From contig NADL03000611.1 in assembly GCA_002205965.3 (NCBI GenBank), positions 558,001-622,000 on the forward strand: a stretch of 64,000 bases of DNA. Direction: 5' to 3'. The notes beneath the pieces were generated by a model that saw only the letters and a program-made list of their open reading frames with translations, was not told where the DNA came from and made no database searches. The DNA is from Kappaphycus alvarezii (taxonomy: Eukaryota; Rhodophyta; Florideophyceae; Gigartinales; Solieriaceae). Position numbers and translations under genes: made by a program. This document shows, one piece after another, positions 35,345-45,907 of the stretch (position 1 is the stretch's first letter; every line of letters starts with the position of its first letter).

Positions 35345-35794
35345 GCGCACTCGATCACTTTGAGATAGCTGCGGGCGGTGCGGCTGTTACTGCAAGGGCA
35401 CTTCGCGGACTACGTGTTCAAACCGGAGGTGATGCAAGTGCCGTTGCACGAGGACAACCAAGCGGTGGTGACCATTCTCAACGCCATTGTGTCCGCGTCG
35501 CGCCCGATGATGTCGGAGCTGAGGAAGCTGGCAGCGTTACTGAAGGGAATGGGGGTGCCGATCGAGGCGAGGCGGATACCGTCGGCCGTGAACCGGTTCG
35601 CCGATTCACTTTCGCAGACATGGGACCCGGGGGACGTGCGGGCTACAGCAGCAATCGTAGCGTCGATCGAGGCGGAGTACGGGCTGGAAGAGGTAGTCTT
35701 CCAGAAGAAACTGATGGGAGAGAGGGAGGTGGCGAGGAAGAAGTACATCGCGACGCAGATGAAGAAAGACTGGGGCGACGGGAGGGCGAGGTAG
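35345..35794 (+). pseudogene. DIRS-type RNase H segment
   Basis: The frame reads ITLR, a TAG where relatives have Glu, then LRAVRLLLQGHFADYVF, VPLHEDNQAVVTILNAI, SRPMMSELRKLAALL and VPIEARRIPSAVNRFADSLS, ending with KKDWGDGRAR at a TAG (35,792-35,794). HEDNQAVVTILN and VNRFADSLSR-like text are typical of the RNase H in DIRS-group elements, including the Asp of the DNQA motif and the Asp of ADSLS. The reverse transcriptase that should precede it is not present. Confidence 0.7.
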
Positions 35795-36180
35795 AAGAAT
35801 ACGCCGTTAGACTTCCTGCCGCTCGTGGTCCGCAAAGGGGCAGAGGAGGGGGGCGGGGGTGATGCTGGTGCCAGTGTGGAGAGCTCAGCCATGGTTCGCG
35901 CGCTTGCAAAGACTCAGCTCAAGAATGAGGGTGCTCGGTACTGGACGAAGATTGTTCGACAGCGCGCAGAACGTCAACGACCAGTGTGAATTGGCAGCCG
36001 TGGAGATCGGAATGTGGCGGTTGAGCGTCTGCGGGCGGAGTAGAATCAGGGGATCAAGGCGGTAGTGTGGCCAAGGCGGGCGCTGGGCGAGGACCGTCGC
36101 GCCAAGACACCGGTGGTGGGGCTGAAGCGGCGCTGGTGTTGGCCTAGCACAGGTGGACGGAAGGGACGTGGAGGAATAGA

Positions 36181-37065
36181 GTGAGCCAGCTGGGGAAGTG
36201 GCTAGCCTTCTGTGATGAGGAGGGGAGACAAGCCTTACCGGCTACGGAAGGGGATGTGGTGGCAATTGTGGGCTACCTGTCGCTGAAAGGTAATATCCGG
36301 CCGAGCTCCGCGCGTCAGTATTTGTCTACGGTTTCCCGATACCATGAGGACGCGGGGTTCCCTTCCCGACTAAATCGCGGCTGGTAAGTTTCGTACTGTC
36401 TGCTTATGATAAAAAGGTCGATAAGGGATCCTGCGCTCAGAGGGAGAGGGTAGGCGTACCCGCACGCGAGATGTTGTGGGTCGTGCAGCTAGGTTTGTCT
36501 ACTGACATTACCGACCTGGTGGGGGCGTGCGCTATGGTTCTCTTCTCCTATCTTTTCCAGTGCCTGAGTGACACGGCCGCTCACGTTTCCCCGGGGATGT
36601 GCAAGTCGCGAGCGATGGGGAAATACGGGCGAAGCTGGTCCACCGCAAAGGAAAGCCGACTGCTCGCCCGCTACGGCTGACCTACCCTTCGAACGCTGAC
36701 TGGCCTGATATGTTGGGGGGTCGCCCCACCAAGTGTTGGAGCGGTGGGGAAAGGTGCGGCCGCAGTCAGAGGGTTGGTTCAGTGTGGTCTAAGGTCAATT
36801 CCGGGGAAGTCGGAGGCTGGGGGACGAGATGGAGGAGGTCTTTCAGGTGTTAAAGATTGAGGCGCCGGAAGGTTGTTACGATGGGACGCCCAGTTTGCTA
36901 ATAGGAGGCCTGAACAAGTTGGTCAATATGGGTTTCTCACGGGTGTGGATCATGAGTAGGATGGGTTGGGCTTCAGAAGCCATGTTTCGGGTCTATTTCA
37001 ATGGTCGCATTGAAAGAAGCCCGGCTACAACTTGGCTCTTTGCCCGTCTCCCAGCGGGTGGGTAA
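36181..37065 (+). pseudogene. DIRS-type tyrosine recombinase, frameshifted
   Basis: The N-terminal core-binding segment (36,181-36,387) reads LGKWLAFCDEEGRQALPATE and SARQYLSTVSRYHEDAGFPS, the SAM-like fold of tyrosine recombinases. After frame changes come AREMLWVVQLGL, a membrane-like hydrophobic stretch, VHRKGKPTARPLRLTYP, and finally a segment with MGFSRVWIMSRMGWASEAM and FRVYFNGRI (36,829-37,065). The last tyrosine fits the nucleophile position, but the HxxR motif that should precede it reads PSLLI, so the active site is incomplete. At least three frame changes are needed to join the parts. Confidence 0.62.
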
Positions 37066-37094
37066 TGGGCACTCCGGGATAGTTGTGGGTCTTC

Positions 37095-37240
37095 GAGCGG
37101 GTGTACACGCGTGTATACTTGTGAAGATCTGATTGGGGAGTAGCGAGCTGTGCCGAACGTTCAGACACATCACAAGGCGTGCGACGACGGTACTTAGGTA
37201 GCACGGACTTGAGGCCGTAACGAATTCGGCATGTGTATTT
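37095..37240 (+). repeat. 146-bp direct repeat, right copy (DIRS-like element)
   Basis: Partner of 34,885-35,030 with scattered single-base differences and identical length. It is followed by a short CTCCCACCC duplication. Confidence 0.75.
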
Positions 37241-38578
37241 CTCTCCCACCCTCCCACCCTACAAAGTCGTGTCAACATTTCCATGTCTCTTGTGGGCTGT
37301 TTTGTTAGTGTAAGGATTAATACTATGACAGGGAAGGCAAAGGGAACAAGAGGGACTGCAGGTACTAATCAGGGATCTGGGACGTGTATGTCTTTGTTTG
37401 ATGTAAAGCCAAAAGGAATCTTCGTGTTAATAACATCCGCAAAGAGGGTCTTTATTTTCGTTTTTATCTCGCCGTATATCATGAAATACTCCCTTTTCAT
37501 TTCACGACGAGATCCTTGGCTACCTTTGACGTTGGCCTTATCTGTCTTACATCTTTGAGCCGGGAATTCTCCCTCTCTTTTCGACATTTTAGGGTGCGTA
37601 AAAGAGCTTGCAAAGTTGAAAAGTGACAGCAGGAAGTTCGAAAGGTTTAATTGCGATGGAGGAGAGCAAAGCTCAAATACTTACGATATTTCGTCGGATT
37701 GATGGCACTGTTTCTGAAAACAATCAGGACGTACTGAAGGCGCTCGGCACACTTGTGGGATAGCGAGAGGTTTTCGTGAATAACCGTGGCTGTGCAAATC
37801 GCTTGGGTTGATGGGACGCTTGCAAGAATGAAGCATGCAGTTCAGCTGCCAAGTTGACGTTGAGTTGAGGAGCACTAGTACGGAGATGGATCAATAATGG
37901 AGGTGCAGAATTTGGCTACGTATTAGCAAAGTGCCAAATTTGAAGAAGTACCTTTACTCGATATGCCTACGTCGTTTTGTGGTAAACGACGGGAACTGTT
38001 CATATTTTTCCAAGTCACAACTGTGAATCAAATCTATCTCGTCCCAAATCATGCGAGCTATCATAAATTACGTTAAAAAAATCCCACTTTCTGACCTTAC
38101 AAGAATTATCTATATTCGAAGTTTAATACTTTTTCGATAAAGGAAATATCAACCGAAATTATGGCTGACAGATGATCCAAATGGGGTTCACTTTTCAGCA
38201 GAAATGCCTCCAAGACACTAGAAGTTTTCACATCCATTGATCTTGTTTACCATCAGACTTCAGCTTGAAGAACCCATCCACCAGGACGTTCTCCACTTTC
38301 TAACGAGCTTGACATACACGCCGGCAGTCAACCTTTGACTCAACCACCAAAGACACCCTTTTTGCAAAAGTTCCACTGCAATTCAACCTTTGCCCAAACC
38401 ATAAAGCCCCTCTGTTGGAACAAGTTTTTGGAGAAAAGCAAGTTACATCTCCAACACATCTGGTCATCCTACTGCAATTTAACCTTTGTTATCTTTTACG
38501 GATATTTTTCCTATGGACAAGACCGCAAAGTAAATTTAAGATCAACGAGGCGCGTGGAATCGTTTAATAAAGAAAAGA
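37241..38578. other. intergenic; one protein-like minus-strand frame
   Basis: A minus-strand frame at 37,587-37,369 (RREMKREYFMIYGEIKTKIK) has natural-looking composition but no recognisable family. The rest holds short frames only. Near 38.38 and 38.47 kb the phrase CTGCAATTYAACCTTTG occurs twice in direct orientation about 100 bp apart. Confidence 0.35.
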
Positions 38579-40456
38579 AAACAGAAACAGAAACATATGC
38601 ATGAAGTCGATCCCCAGTCCAGTGATAATTACAGCGAAAATGACTGCAAAGAAGTAGATATGAATTACGACCCGGGCAATTATGAAGATGAAGATGAACC
38701 GGAGGATGAAGTTAGAGATGTTGAGCATGGAGATGACGGCTGAAAATCCATTAAAAACACGAAATAAGGTTGCGGGTTGACTCCGAGGCAGGCCAAGAAA
38801 GATGGTGAAACCTAGTAAGAGTGACAAAATACCTTCCAAAATCGGAACAGAGCAATTGAAGGAATCTGCAAGGATTATGTTCTCTCGCATACGCCCGGAC
38901 AAGACTTTTGCTGGGAAAAGTCTATGTGCACTGGCGAACACGTTAGTGGCAAACCCGTGTCGTAGTTGATTTTCATTCTTTAACTATTACTATCATAGAT
39001 TACCTACGTGGGAAACAAGTCTAACGAGACATAGATTTACAGAGGCCGATCTGGGTGGAGTTTTTTTCAGTAATACCATGGGACGTCGTGCATAATTAGT
39101 CGATTATCGCAAGATTAGATCTCTCAATCCGTGCTCCGTCGATTACTGAAGTATCTCTCGTGGTCCTAAACCAGTTATCTCCAGACTTGGTACCGAGGAA
39201 GCGGCCAAAAATATTTCCGGACAATCCGCAACTGGACTACCTTCTCATGATCCTCTCTAGTCGATGAAGAAAGTGGACGATACATCAGCAGTACGCAACC
39301 AGCACAAAAGTATTCAAGAAGAAGCATTTTCAACTGATGGAGCCGTAAAATACACCGCTAAGTTACAGAAAGATCACGGGAAAGAAAAACTAAGAGCTAA
39401 GGAAGTAGTCTATCCGTTCCCTCGACTGTGTAATCCTTTAAAATCTCGAATGAAGACCATGCCGACTGCGGTAGATTATTTGTGGAAAGCGGGAGTCAAC
39501 TTTCTTCCCAACACAAAAAAACCGAAGAACGAAACTGTAACCGGGAACAGGTGGAGCGGGTTCATGCTGAACCAATGAGTGGTTTGAATTTCAATGGGGA
39601 CTGAATGGCGTTAGTTCTTAAACAACGCTTAGAGAAAGCTTATCGTACGAATCCATAACCCAAACCGGAGCCTGGTAAGAACATGCAGGCTCGTTCGAGA
39701 AAGCATAGCTCCGATAACGGTAATGACAGAGAGGTTAATTCAAGTTTAGGGCGGTAATTTTCTTTCGTTTCTGATAGAAGGGTAGGCGCCTGCTTGGTTA
39801 CACGCCCAGAAATATCGAGCGGTCTACAAACTTTGACGGCAGTGCTCAAGGCGAAAAGGTTGCAGCTGGCTTGCATGAAGCTGATGGTAAGGCTTCTAAA
39901 CTTAAAGAAGAGCATGTAAATGATGGTAAGCCTTATGGACTTATAAAAGATTATTTAAATGGTGATAAGGTTACTAGCCTTAAAGAAGACCTTGTAATTG
40001 ATGGTAAGTCTTCTAGCCTTAAAGCAGGGATCTTGATTGTGTAGTGTCGGAAAATCAAGCAAATGAGAAAGGAAAGCTTGAAAACATTTTCATGAGAAGC
40101 GAAAAGATAAACGCCAAGGAGAAAGTGATGATTTAAAGGGCCATAGTGGATTGAAAGATGAAGAAAACGCTGACGATGTCCTTAACGGAGTATTTGGTAG
40201 TGATGCTGTGGGAGAGGACTCTCCGCGAAAGAAAATGAGGACGCATACTAAATTTACTCTTTCTTGTGGAGCAGTAATTGTTGATGAAACAAACCAAGTA
40301 GATAGCGGTATTTTTGTGGACGGTTCTATCCCTTGGCCAAGTAGATTGAAATCATTCCGAATTAGAGGGTTACCTATTAGCTGTGTCCTGAGTCCTTGTT
40401 CTTTTGTGGCATTCTACTCATATCCTGCTGTGCTGCACAATTATGAAAGCATCTAA
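38579..40456 (+). pseudogene. unidentified decayed gene with 13-residue tandem repeat
   Basis: I do not recognise the family. Protein-like segments follow each other on the plus strand. An acidic start reads HEVDPQSSDNYSENDCKEVD (from about 38,599) with YEDEDEPEDEVRD. A Lys-rich middle part lies at 39,264-39,578 (SIQEEAFSTDGAVKYTAKLQ). A tandem repeat of 13 residues follows, four exact-length units at 39,883-40,038. The last part contains EENADDVLNGVFGSDAVGED and CGAVIVDETNQVDSGIF, ending at 40,456. Stops and frame changes lie between the parts, so this is either a pseudogene or a gene whose introns I cannot place. The high Lys/Asp/Glu content suggests a nuclear protein. Confidence 0.35.
39883..40038 (+). 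repeat. 39-bp tandem repeat, four units, coding
   Basis: Four contiguous 39-bp units lie at 39,883-39,921, 39,922-39,960, 39,961-39,999 and 40,000-40,038. In one frame they read DGKASKLKEEHVN, DGKPYGLIKDYLN, GDKVTSLKEDLVI and DGKSSSLKAGILI. Substitutions differ between units while length and frame stay exact. A more degenerate unit (GEKVAAGLHEA) may precede them. The spacing of hydrophobic and charged residues suggests short amphipathic helices. Confidence 0.8.
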
Positions 40457-42484
40457 GTCGCTTCGCTAGCCATACCATTTGGGAAAATAAGCAATGAAAA
40501 ATTAAATAAGAATATCTGTTTCTAAACTTGCACACAAATAAATAAATACTTTGAGAGTATTGCGAGATTTGGAAGCACTGGGCAAGCAGCAGATTAATTT
40601 GGTAAATTGATTGGAGAATTGCCGAGTCCTATTAAAATGGAATGGGTTTGTATTCCAACCTTTATTCCACTACCTGCTGTCGCAGAGGTGAATATAAACT
40701 GCAAAAGGTAATGATTTCTCGGAGATTAAGGCACCGGCCCATTTCTTTTTTTGTGCTATTCGGGGTATGGAGACATCATTCAGTGCCATATTTCAGGAGA
40801 TGATGACAGAATCCCCAACTCTCAGCGGAATTGACTTCTATAAAACATTAGAAGTATGAAGTCCCCACTTAATCGTCATTGACAATCTCGACTGCATTAC
40901 AGATTGCAGTGAGTTCAGGAAGGTGGCGAGTCTTCTCAGGGTAATGTTTTATCACAGCTGTAAATCATGTTGCAAACGCAAGACTCGGTTGCGAAAGGGT
41001 GCATACAATCTCTCCGATGACTAAAGTCTAATTGAGGATGGAATGGATTATGTCCAAGACTTTTATCAGCGTACATCAGTTTGTATAAGAGCTCCTAGGC
41101 AAATGGATGATTCTACTTACGGGTGGTACGTTTTATCCCAGTTTTAAAAGAGATCTCAAGATCGACACCTGAAAAGCATAGTAGAAAAGTTTCTAGGTCG
41201 AGAAAAAAGGCCGGCTACCTCTGGTAAAGTACGCTTGCCGAAAGAAAATTTCTAGGAATTTGCGTGTCATGCAAATGACTGAACTGTTGCTGTTTCATTT
41301 TTTGATGATGTGGTGATGCAACTGCGTCTTCGGGCGTCTCCTCACATCTCAAAGCGCGAAAAATCTTCTTGGTAGCTATTTATTCCAAATAACCCCAGTG
41401 CTTCTATGCACTTCGGTTTTTTGTTTTGCTTTGGCAATAAACAAAAGCCTTTTGTTCTCAGTCTGGCATCATGGCACTTGACTTTTCATATGTATCATTT
41501 TTTTACACAAATATTGGTAGTGCTAGTATAACTGAGCGCTCTATGATTGGGACGTGTAAAGATTTCTACAGTGATTTTTGCTCTCTTGGGACTTTTTCAT
41601 GTAGTTGGAAGTCCCAAGGAACAAGTATTTTAACTTCTAATTGTCAGGTCTACGTCCGATGAACCTGACAGTTTCGGATGCCTTCTCAATAATTACATTG
41701 TAATTTCCTGTGAGTGAAGATTCCATTCTGATCCTTAAACATTGCTGTTCACAAACCTTTTCAATTAGTGTCGTCGGGACTATATCTGGTCAGAAGAATA
41801 ACACCGGGCATGTTTCTGATATTTTAGCTCGGATGTTATTACAGTCTAATGTAATTTGGGTCTCTTCTCCCGTATGTGCTGATAACCTGTTGACAAGATT
41901 ACGTCTGTTCATTTTTGCATTTACAGACGTAGTCTCAAAGAAAGGCATTGGGATCCTGTGGTCGTGTGGCACCGGTGCCTCGTCCATCTGCATTCATATC
42001 TACTTTAATGCTTTCAGTTGTGACGATAACGCCACACGATTCCATTATCGGTGTAACAGGTGCGCTCTACGTGCACAGGGGTGGTGGATCGGTGTGCGAG
42101 GTGTTGGGAGGAGCTTAGATGCTTTCTTGGAAGAGGGGTTCACTAGTATATATATAGGGCTCCGGAAGAAGTATATAATTTGGTTATTATGTACGCGACG
42201 CGCGACGCGCGACGGGCCACGGGCAATTTATTTTTTCCTAATTTTTGCAATGACAGGAAACTGAAAAAATTGGGGCGTAAGCAAGTAAATGACTTGGTAG
42301 TAGTACATAATAGTACTATATTAGCTCGGCGTACATGGTTTCTGCGAAACAGGCCCACACTGATATGCAAAAGGGCTCGTGATGGTGCCAGCGTGGCATC
42401 TGCTACAGCTCAGCAGGAGTGCACAGATATTTTTTGACATTGAATGAGTGCAAAGTGCCACTGTAGCCACTAGATTTAATTTTT
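40457..42484. other. intergenic, no gene recognised
   Basis: The longest frame (41,710-42,264, 184 codons, plus strand) is hydrophobic and Cys-rich without family resemblance. I do not call it a gene. A CGCGACGCGCGACGCGCGACGG microrepeat lies near 42.19 kb. Confidence 0.35.
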
Positions 42485-42924
42485 ATGGTGGCCTAGCTCT
42501 ACAATATACTGTACTGTACTTTCAAATACAGTGCAGTAGGGATAAAACAGTCTATATAAGAGCTTTCGTATCGAGTAGCGGAGCAACCCCACGACAAGAA
42601 TCATCAGCCATCAGACTGAAGAAGTAAACAATTGTTCTTGCCGCAATAAGGGGAAACCAACCGGTCGAGAACAACGGTAGGTCTACCGTAAGCCCTACGA
42701 GCCGAGCTTACAATGTCTGACAAAACTAATTTCCCGTTGTTCTTGACGGGCTGGCTTCCCCTTATTGCGGCAACAACAAGTGTTTACTTCTGTCTGATGG
42801 CTGATTATTCTTGTCTTGGAGTTGCTCCGATATTCGGTGCGCAAGCTGTTATATAGACTTTTTGTAGCCCCTCTGCACTGTATGTAAAAGTACAGTACAG
42901 TACAACGTAAAGTTAGGCCACCAT
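42485..42924. mobile_element. 440-bp foldback element with inward-facing TATA boxes
   Basis: Two arms of about 192 bp (42,485-42,677 and 42,733-42,924) are imperfect reverse complements separated by a 55-base loop. Both outer ends read GGTGGCCTA (as its complement on the right). Each arm holds, from outside in, a TACTGTACTGTACTT motif, a TCTATATAA box (42,551-42,559; complement at 42,849-42,857), a segment with AATCATCAGCCATCAGAC, and TTGCCGCAATAAGGGG. The TATA boxes face the loop, so transcription from either side would yield a long hairpin RNA. The ends and lack of coding capacity fit a foldback-type MITE. No clear target duplication is seen. Confidence 0.75.
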
Positions 42925-43234
42925 ATAAATCAAGTCTAGTGCTTACCGTAGCATTTGGTACCAGAAAAATATCATAAAATATCTGAGTACCCCTGCTGAG
43001 CTGTCAAAGATGCTGCGCTGGCAGCATCATCAGCCCTTTTGCATAACAAGTACAGTGCAGTTCAGAACAGTTTTCGGGTCACAATCTCGTCGCCAGTGCA
43101 CTTTCTGCGTCCGTACGGCTACGCTGATCCCACTGTTGCAATCTACCGAATATTGCGGCGACAAATTTACAGGATCAAATACAGCCGCCAGCAAAGTCAA
43201 TACAGCTGGCGGTACAGTACAGTACAGTACAGCA

Positions 43235-43591
43235 ATGACAAAACTGCTCCCCGATTCGACTCGGCTGATATGTATGTTTCGAGATCGGCCCTTCCTCCCT
43301 GCCTCCGCTTCTGCCGTCGCCATCGACGCTGTCTATGCCCACGAACACACCATCAGATACTCTTCCCCCGATTGCGGAGGTCCTGCACTTTCCGTGCCCT
43401 GGGACTCGCGCTCCCTCCTCGATCAAGCGCACCCGCTCCTTGATGCTTTCGTCGGCCGTATCCCCGCCCACCTGGATCCCGCCTTTCTGGGACACCCTGA
43501 CCCCATTGTCCTCGCTGCATTCTCCCCCACACACCCAGTCCAAACTATCAAGGGTGTAGCCAGACACCCGCGCCCGTCTCCATTACCGTAA
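43235..43591 (+). CDS. hypothetical protein, first exon or short gene
   Basis: Function unknown. The ATG at 43,235 directly follows a run of TACAGTAC motifs and opens a 118-codon frame with natural-looking composition (SVPWDSRSLLDQAHPLLDAF, IPAHLDPAFLGHPDPIVLAA). It ends at 43,589-43,591. A Ser/Thr/Pro-rich frame continues the same strand to about 43,793 and could be a second exon. The region is GC-rich compared with its surroundings, as are the neighbouring genes. A minus-strand frame across the same bases is equally long, so strand and reality are both uncertain. Confidence 0.3.
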   Translation: MTKLLPDSTRLICMFRDRPFLPASASAVAIDAVYAHEHTIRYSSPDCGGPALSVPWDSRSLLDQAHPLLDAFVGRIPAHLDPAFLGHPDPIVLAAFSPTHPVQTIKGVARHPRPSPLP

Positions 43592-44776
43592 CGCGGACTG
43601 CGAGACCAACCGTAACCCCTCCCAATACAGCGGCGAACACATCTTCCTCCGAATTCGGGGTTGTGCCTTCCACTACGGCCCCGCTGCCGTCTTCCTCTAT
43701 GTCCATTTCCTGCTCCTACAGGGTCCCGACAGCCAATGCCCCTAGCCAAGGCCGCAACCCCAGCAACCAACCGCGTGCGACAAGACTATCATAACGCCCC
43801 TCGATTTCGCCACCTACATTAAGGCCATACCGATTGCAGGTGGGACACAGGACTGAGCTAACCGGGACAAGATCCGCAACCCTAGGTGTCGGGATAACAG
43901 AGCTCATTTGCTTTGAGTTGAACGGTTGGATAATGTATCTGAGTTGAGTCGAATCGAGAAAGTCACCTGGGATATGACTAACATCGGGCGCAAGTTGGCA
44001 CGTCGTGCGCTCAATCCCTCGGACGGCCCTCAGCGCAACCTTTCTTTCTAGTTCCAACCTCTTGCTTTCGATTCCCTCGTTGACCCCCGAGCCGAAGCAG
44101 CGGGCTTTCTCAAAGAGCATTTTTTGGCCATCGGCCGTCATCATTCTTCCGCGGCGGTTATTCGTCGAGGCACTTACCAGCGCTTCAGTGCTGTTGGTAT
44201 TGCGATACCGTAATTGCTCGCGCTCCAGTGCACGCGACTGACTTGAGACCACCCAGTTCCCATCTGTAAGATCAGACCGGCCCAATGAAGTGAAATTCCG
44301 GTGCAGTAACTCAACTTCTGATACTGTACAGTACAGTACTGTAACTGTACAGTGCGTGTAATTTAAAAAAGGCCACGTTTTGAGCACTGTATTGCGTAAC
44401 TTTCTAGTTGACATTTTGATGCGGCACTCTGTACTTAAAACCTAGGTTTAAGCGAGTTGTGCTGTAGCTCGTATTGGGCCCGACCCGCAAGGAAGTGTTG
44501 ATGCTTTGGCGTGTTAACTTCATTGCTCAGATCCCATTTCAAGTTTCACACGGCAGTATAACTTGCTGCAACGGAACCACTGTGCATTTGGATTTCACAA
44601 CGTGGATTTCGTTGAGTTGCCAGTCGAGTCGCCCGGACCAAGCAGACTTCCAAATTCATACCGGAACGAATTAGAGATTTCAACATCTTTCAGCGAACAA
44701 ACTCTTTGGTGGCACATCATTCAGAATGGGTTGAATCCTTTTAAGGGAAACTAACATAGATTTGCCGCTTTGCGCA
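43592..44776. other. intergenic or uncalled coding
   Basis: A 232-codon minus-strand frame (44,414-43,716) contains charged, protein-like text in its middle (RRGRMMTADGQKMLFEKARC) but starts inside a translated TACAGTAC run, so its ATG is not convincing. A TACTGTACAGTACAGTACTG cluster lies at 44,322-44,341. No gene is called with confidence. Confidence 0.35.
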
Positions 44777-45680
44777 ATGTTGCACAGTTTCATGATAATT
44801 TCGGGTAGAGGCGGCATTGTTCTGTATCGCAAGGTTCTTATTAAAACCCTTCAACAGCCTCGTCTTATAGCTGGACTGGTCGCGGCCCTTTGTGAATTCT
44901 CCATCAACTCTCTGGGGCAACCCGCCGCCCATATTGAGCTTGAAAATGCCACCATCACCATTGTGGAAATGCCAGTCGACCCGTTGGAAAAAGGCCGTGA
45001 ATATCTCCGAGCAGTATTATTTCATGATACCGATGATCCCGATTTCTATGGACACGTATTAGGCTTCCAATTGCTTGAGGTCTTCAAGAATGAATTCGGC
45101 GAGCGATTGCTGTCCATGCAACTTGCCAATGTTCAGGGAGTTGAGGAGATTTTCCGTGGCTTCAACGCCAAAGTCAGGCCCGCCATTGTTGATTCTGTTA
45201 TTCCACTAATGCAGTCATGTAAGTTGCCGCACAATTCTTCCTCTTGAGCGGCGTCTATCCAAACTTTTCGGGCTTGGCTAACCTGTGGTGAATTCGGATC
45301 CAGCAGTGGAAGCAAACGAAGCAGTGCGGCATGTGTTCCTGGTTCGCCATCGCGCAGATAGTCTATTTACAAAGACATTGGACAAAATGTGGTACTCGTC
45401 TGCTCATGCGGTCGGGTCAGCTATGCTCGCAGATTTGCAAGCTTTGCTTGCTGCAGGAGATGACGTTCTAGTCTCACACGCGGACGAGAGTTCCGTAGTG
45501 ACGGTTGGTGAGTATATTCGTATTGAGCGCTTGGACTTGGGGACACTGGTCGTCGTATCGCAACCGCCCCATACATTTAACTCGTGCCTACAAGTGATCG
45601 CGTCGAGCGCACGAGTGCTGAAGAAACGTAGGTGCTTTACTGTGGTAGCGAGGTTCATTGCGAGGGGTAATGGAACGTGA
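44777..45680 (+). CDS. two-exon gene, possible longin-like trafficking protein
   Basis: Exon 1 runs from ATG 44,777 to 45,218; an 85-bp intron with GTAAGT donor, GGCTAAC branch-like site and CAG acceptor is inferred at 45,219-45,303; exon 2 ends at TGA 45,678-45,680. The joined frame is exact (272 codons plus stop, or one fewer if the acceptor is three bases later). The N-terminus MLHSFMIISGRGGIVLYRKV has the look of a longin or roadblock-type strand pair, as found in vesicle-traffic adaptors and GEF subunits. Exon 2 has a similar opening (VRHVFLVRHRADSLFTKTLD). I cannot name an orthologue. It converges with APH-1, whose stop lies 228 bp away. The CDS has no stop or frame break apart from the intron. 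Confidence 0.62.
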
Positions 45681-45907
45681 TTTACTGACTCGGAGCGCCG
45701 ATAACATGTTTCCTGTGCGCGATTATGTGTTATTGTGGTTAATTGCTTGTTGATATGCGTTGGGATCATCTAGTTTTCATGGTTATGCGAGGGCTGGAGG
45801 GGTCGCGCGGCATACCGTAGATACAAAAGTATCCGGGAGACAATCTACAAGCGCGGGGTGTATAGTAGCAAACATATCTCCATTGGAGAGTTAGTGCGAA
45901 AGTCTTG

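Larger units (their letters stand above)
34885..37240 (+). mobile_element. DIRS/Ngaro-like tyrosine-recombinase retroelement, internally deleted
   Basis: The element consists of a direct repeat, an RNase H segment, a tyrosine recombinase segment and the second direct repeat, all on the plus strand and GC-rich relative to its surroundings. DIRS-type elements insert by a tyrosine recombinase instead of an integrase, and normally also carry gag and reverse transcriptase. Here about 340 bp separate the left repeat from RNase H, so gag and reverse transcriptase are missing. Stops and frame changes in the recombinase show that it is not active. Confidence 0.7.

Noticed and set aside
41710..42264. 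184-codon hydrophobic, Cys-rich plus-strand frame
   Set aside because: No recognisable motif and irregular composition; probably a chance frame.
43010..43591. 193-codon plus-strand frame extending left of 43,235
   Set aside because: The left part translates TACAGTAC repeats and has no start-codon support; only the part from ATG 43,235 is kept as a weak call.
43716..44414. 232-codon minus-strand frame as a gene
   Set aside because: Its first 40 residues translate the TACAGTAC cluster and no family or splice evidence supports it.
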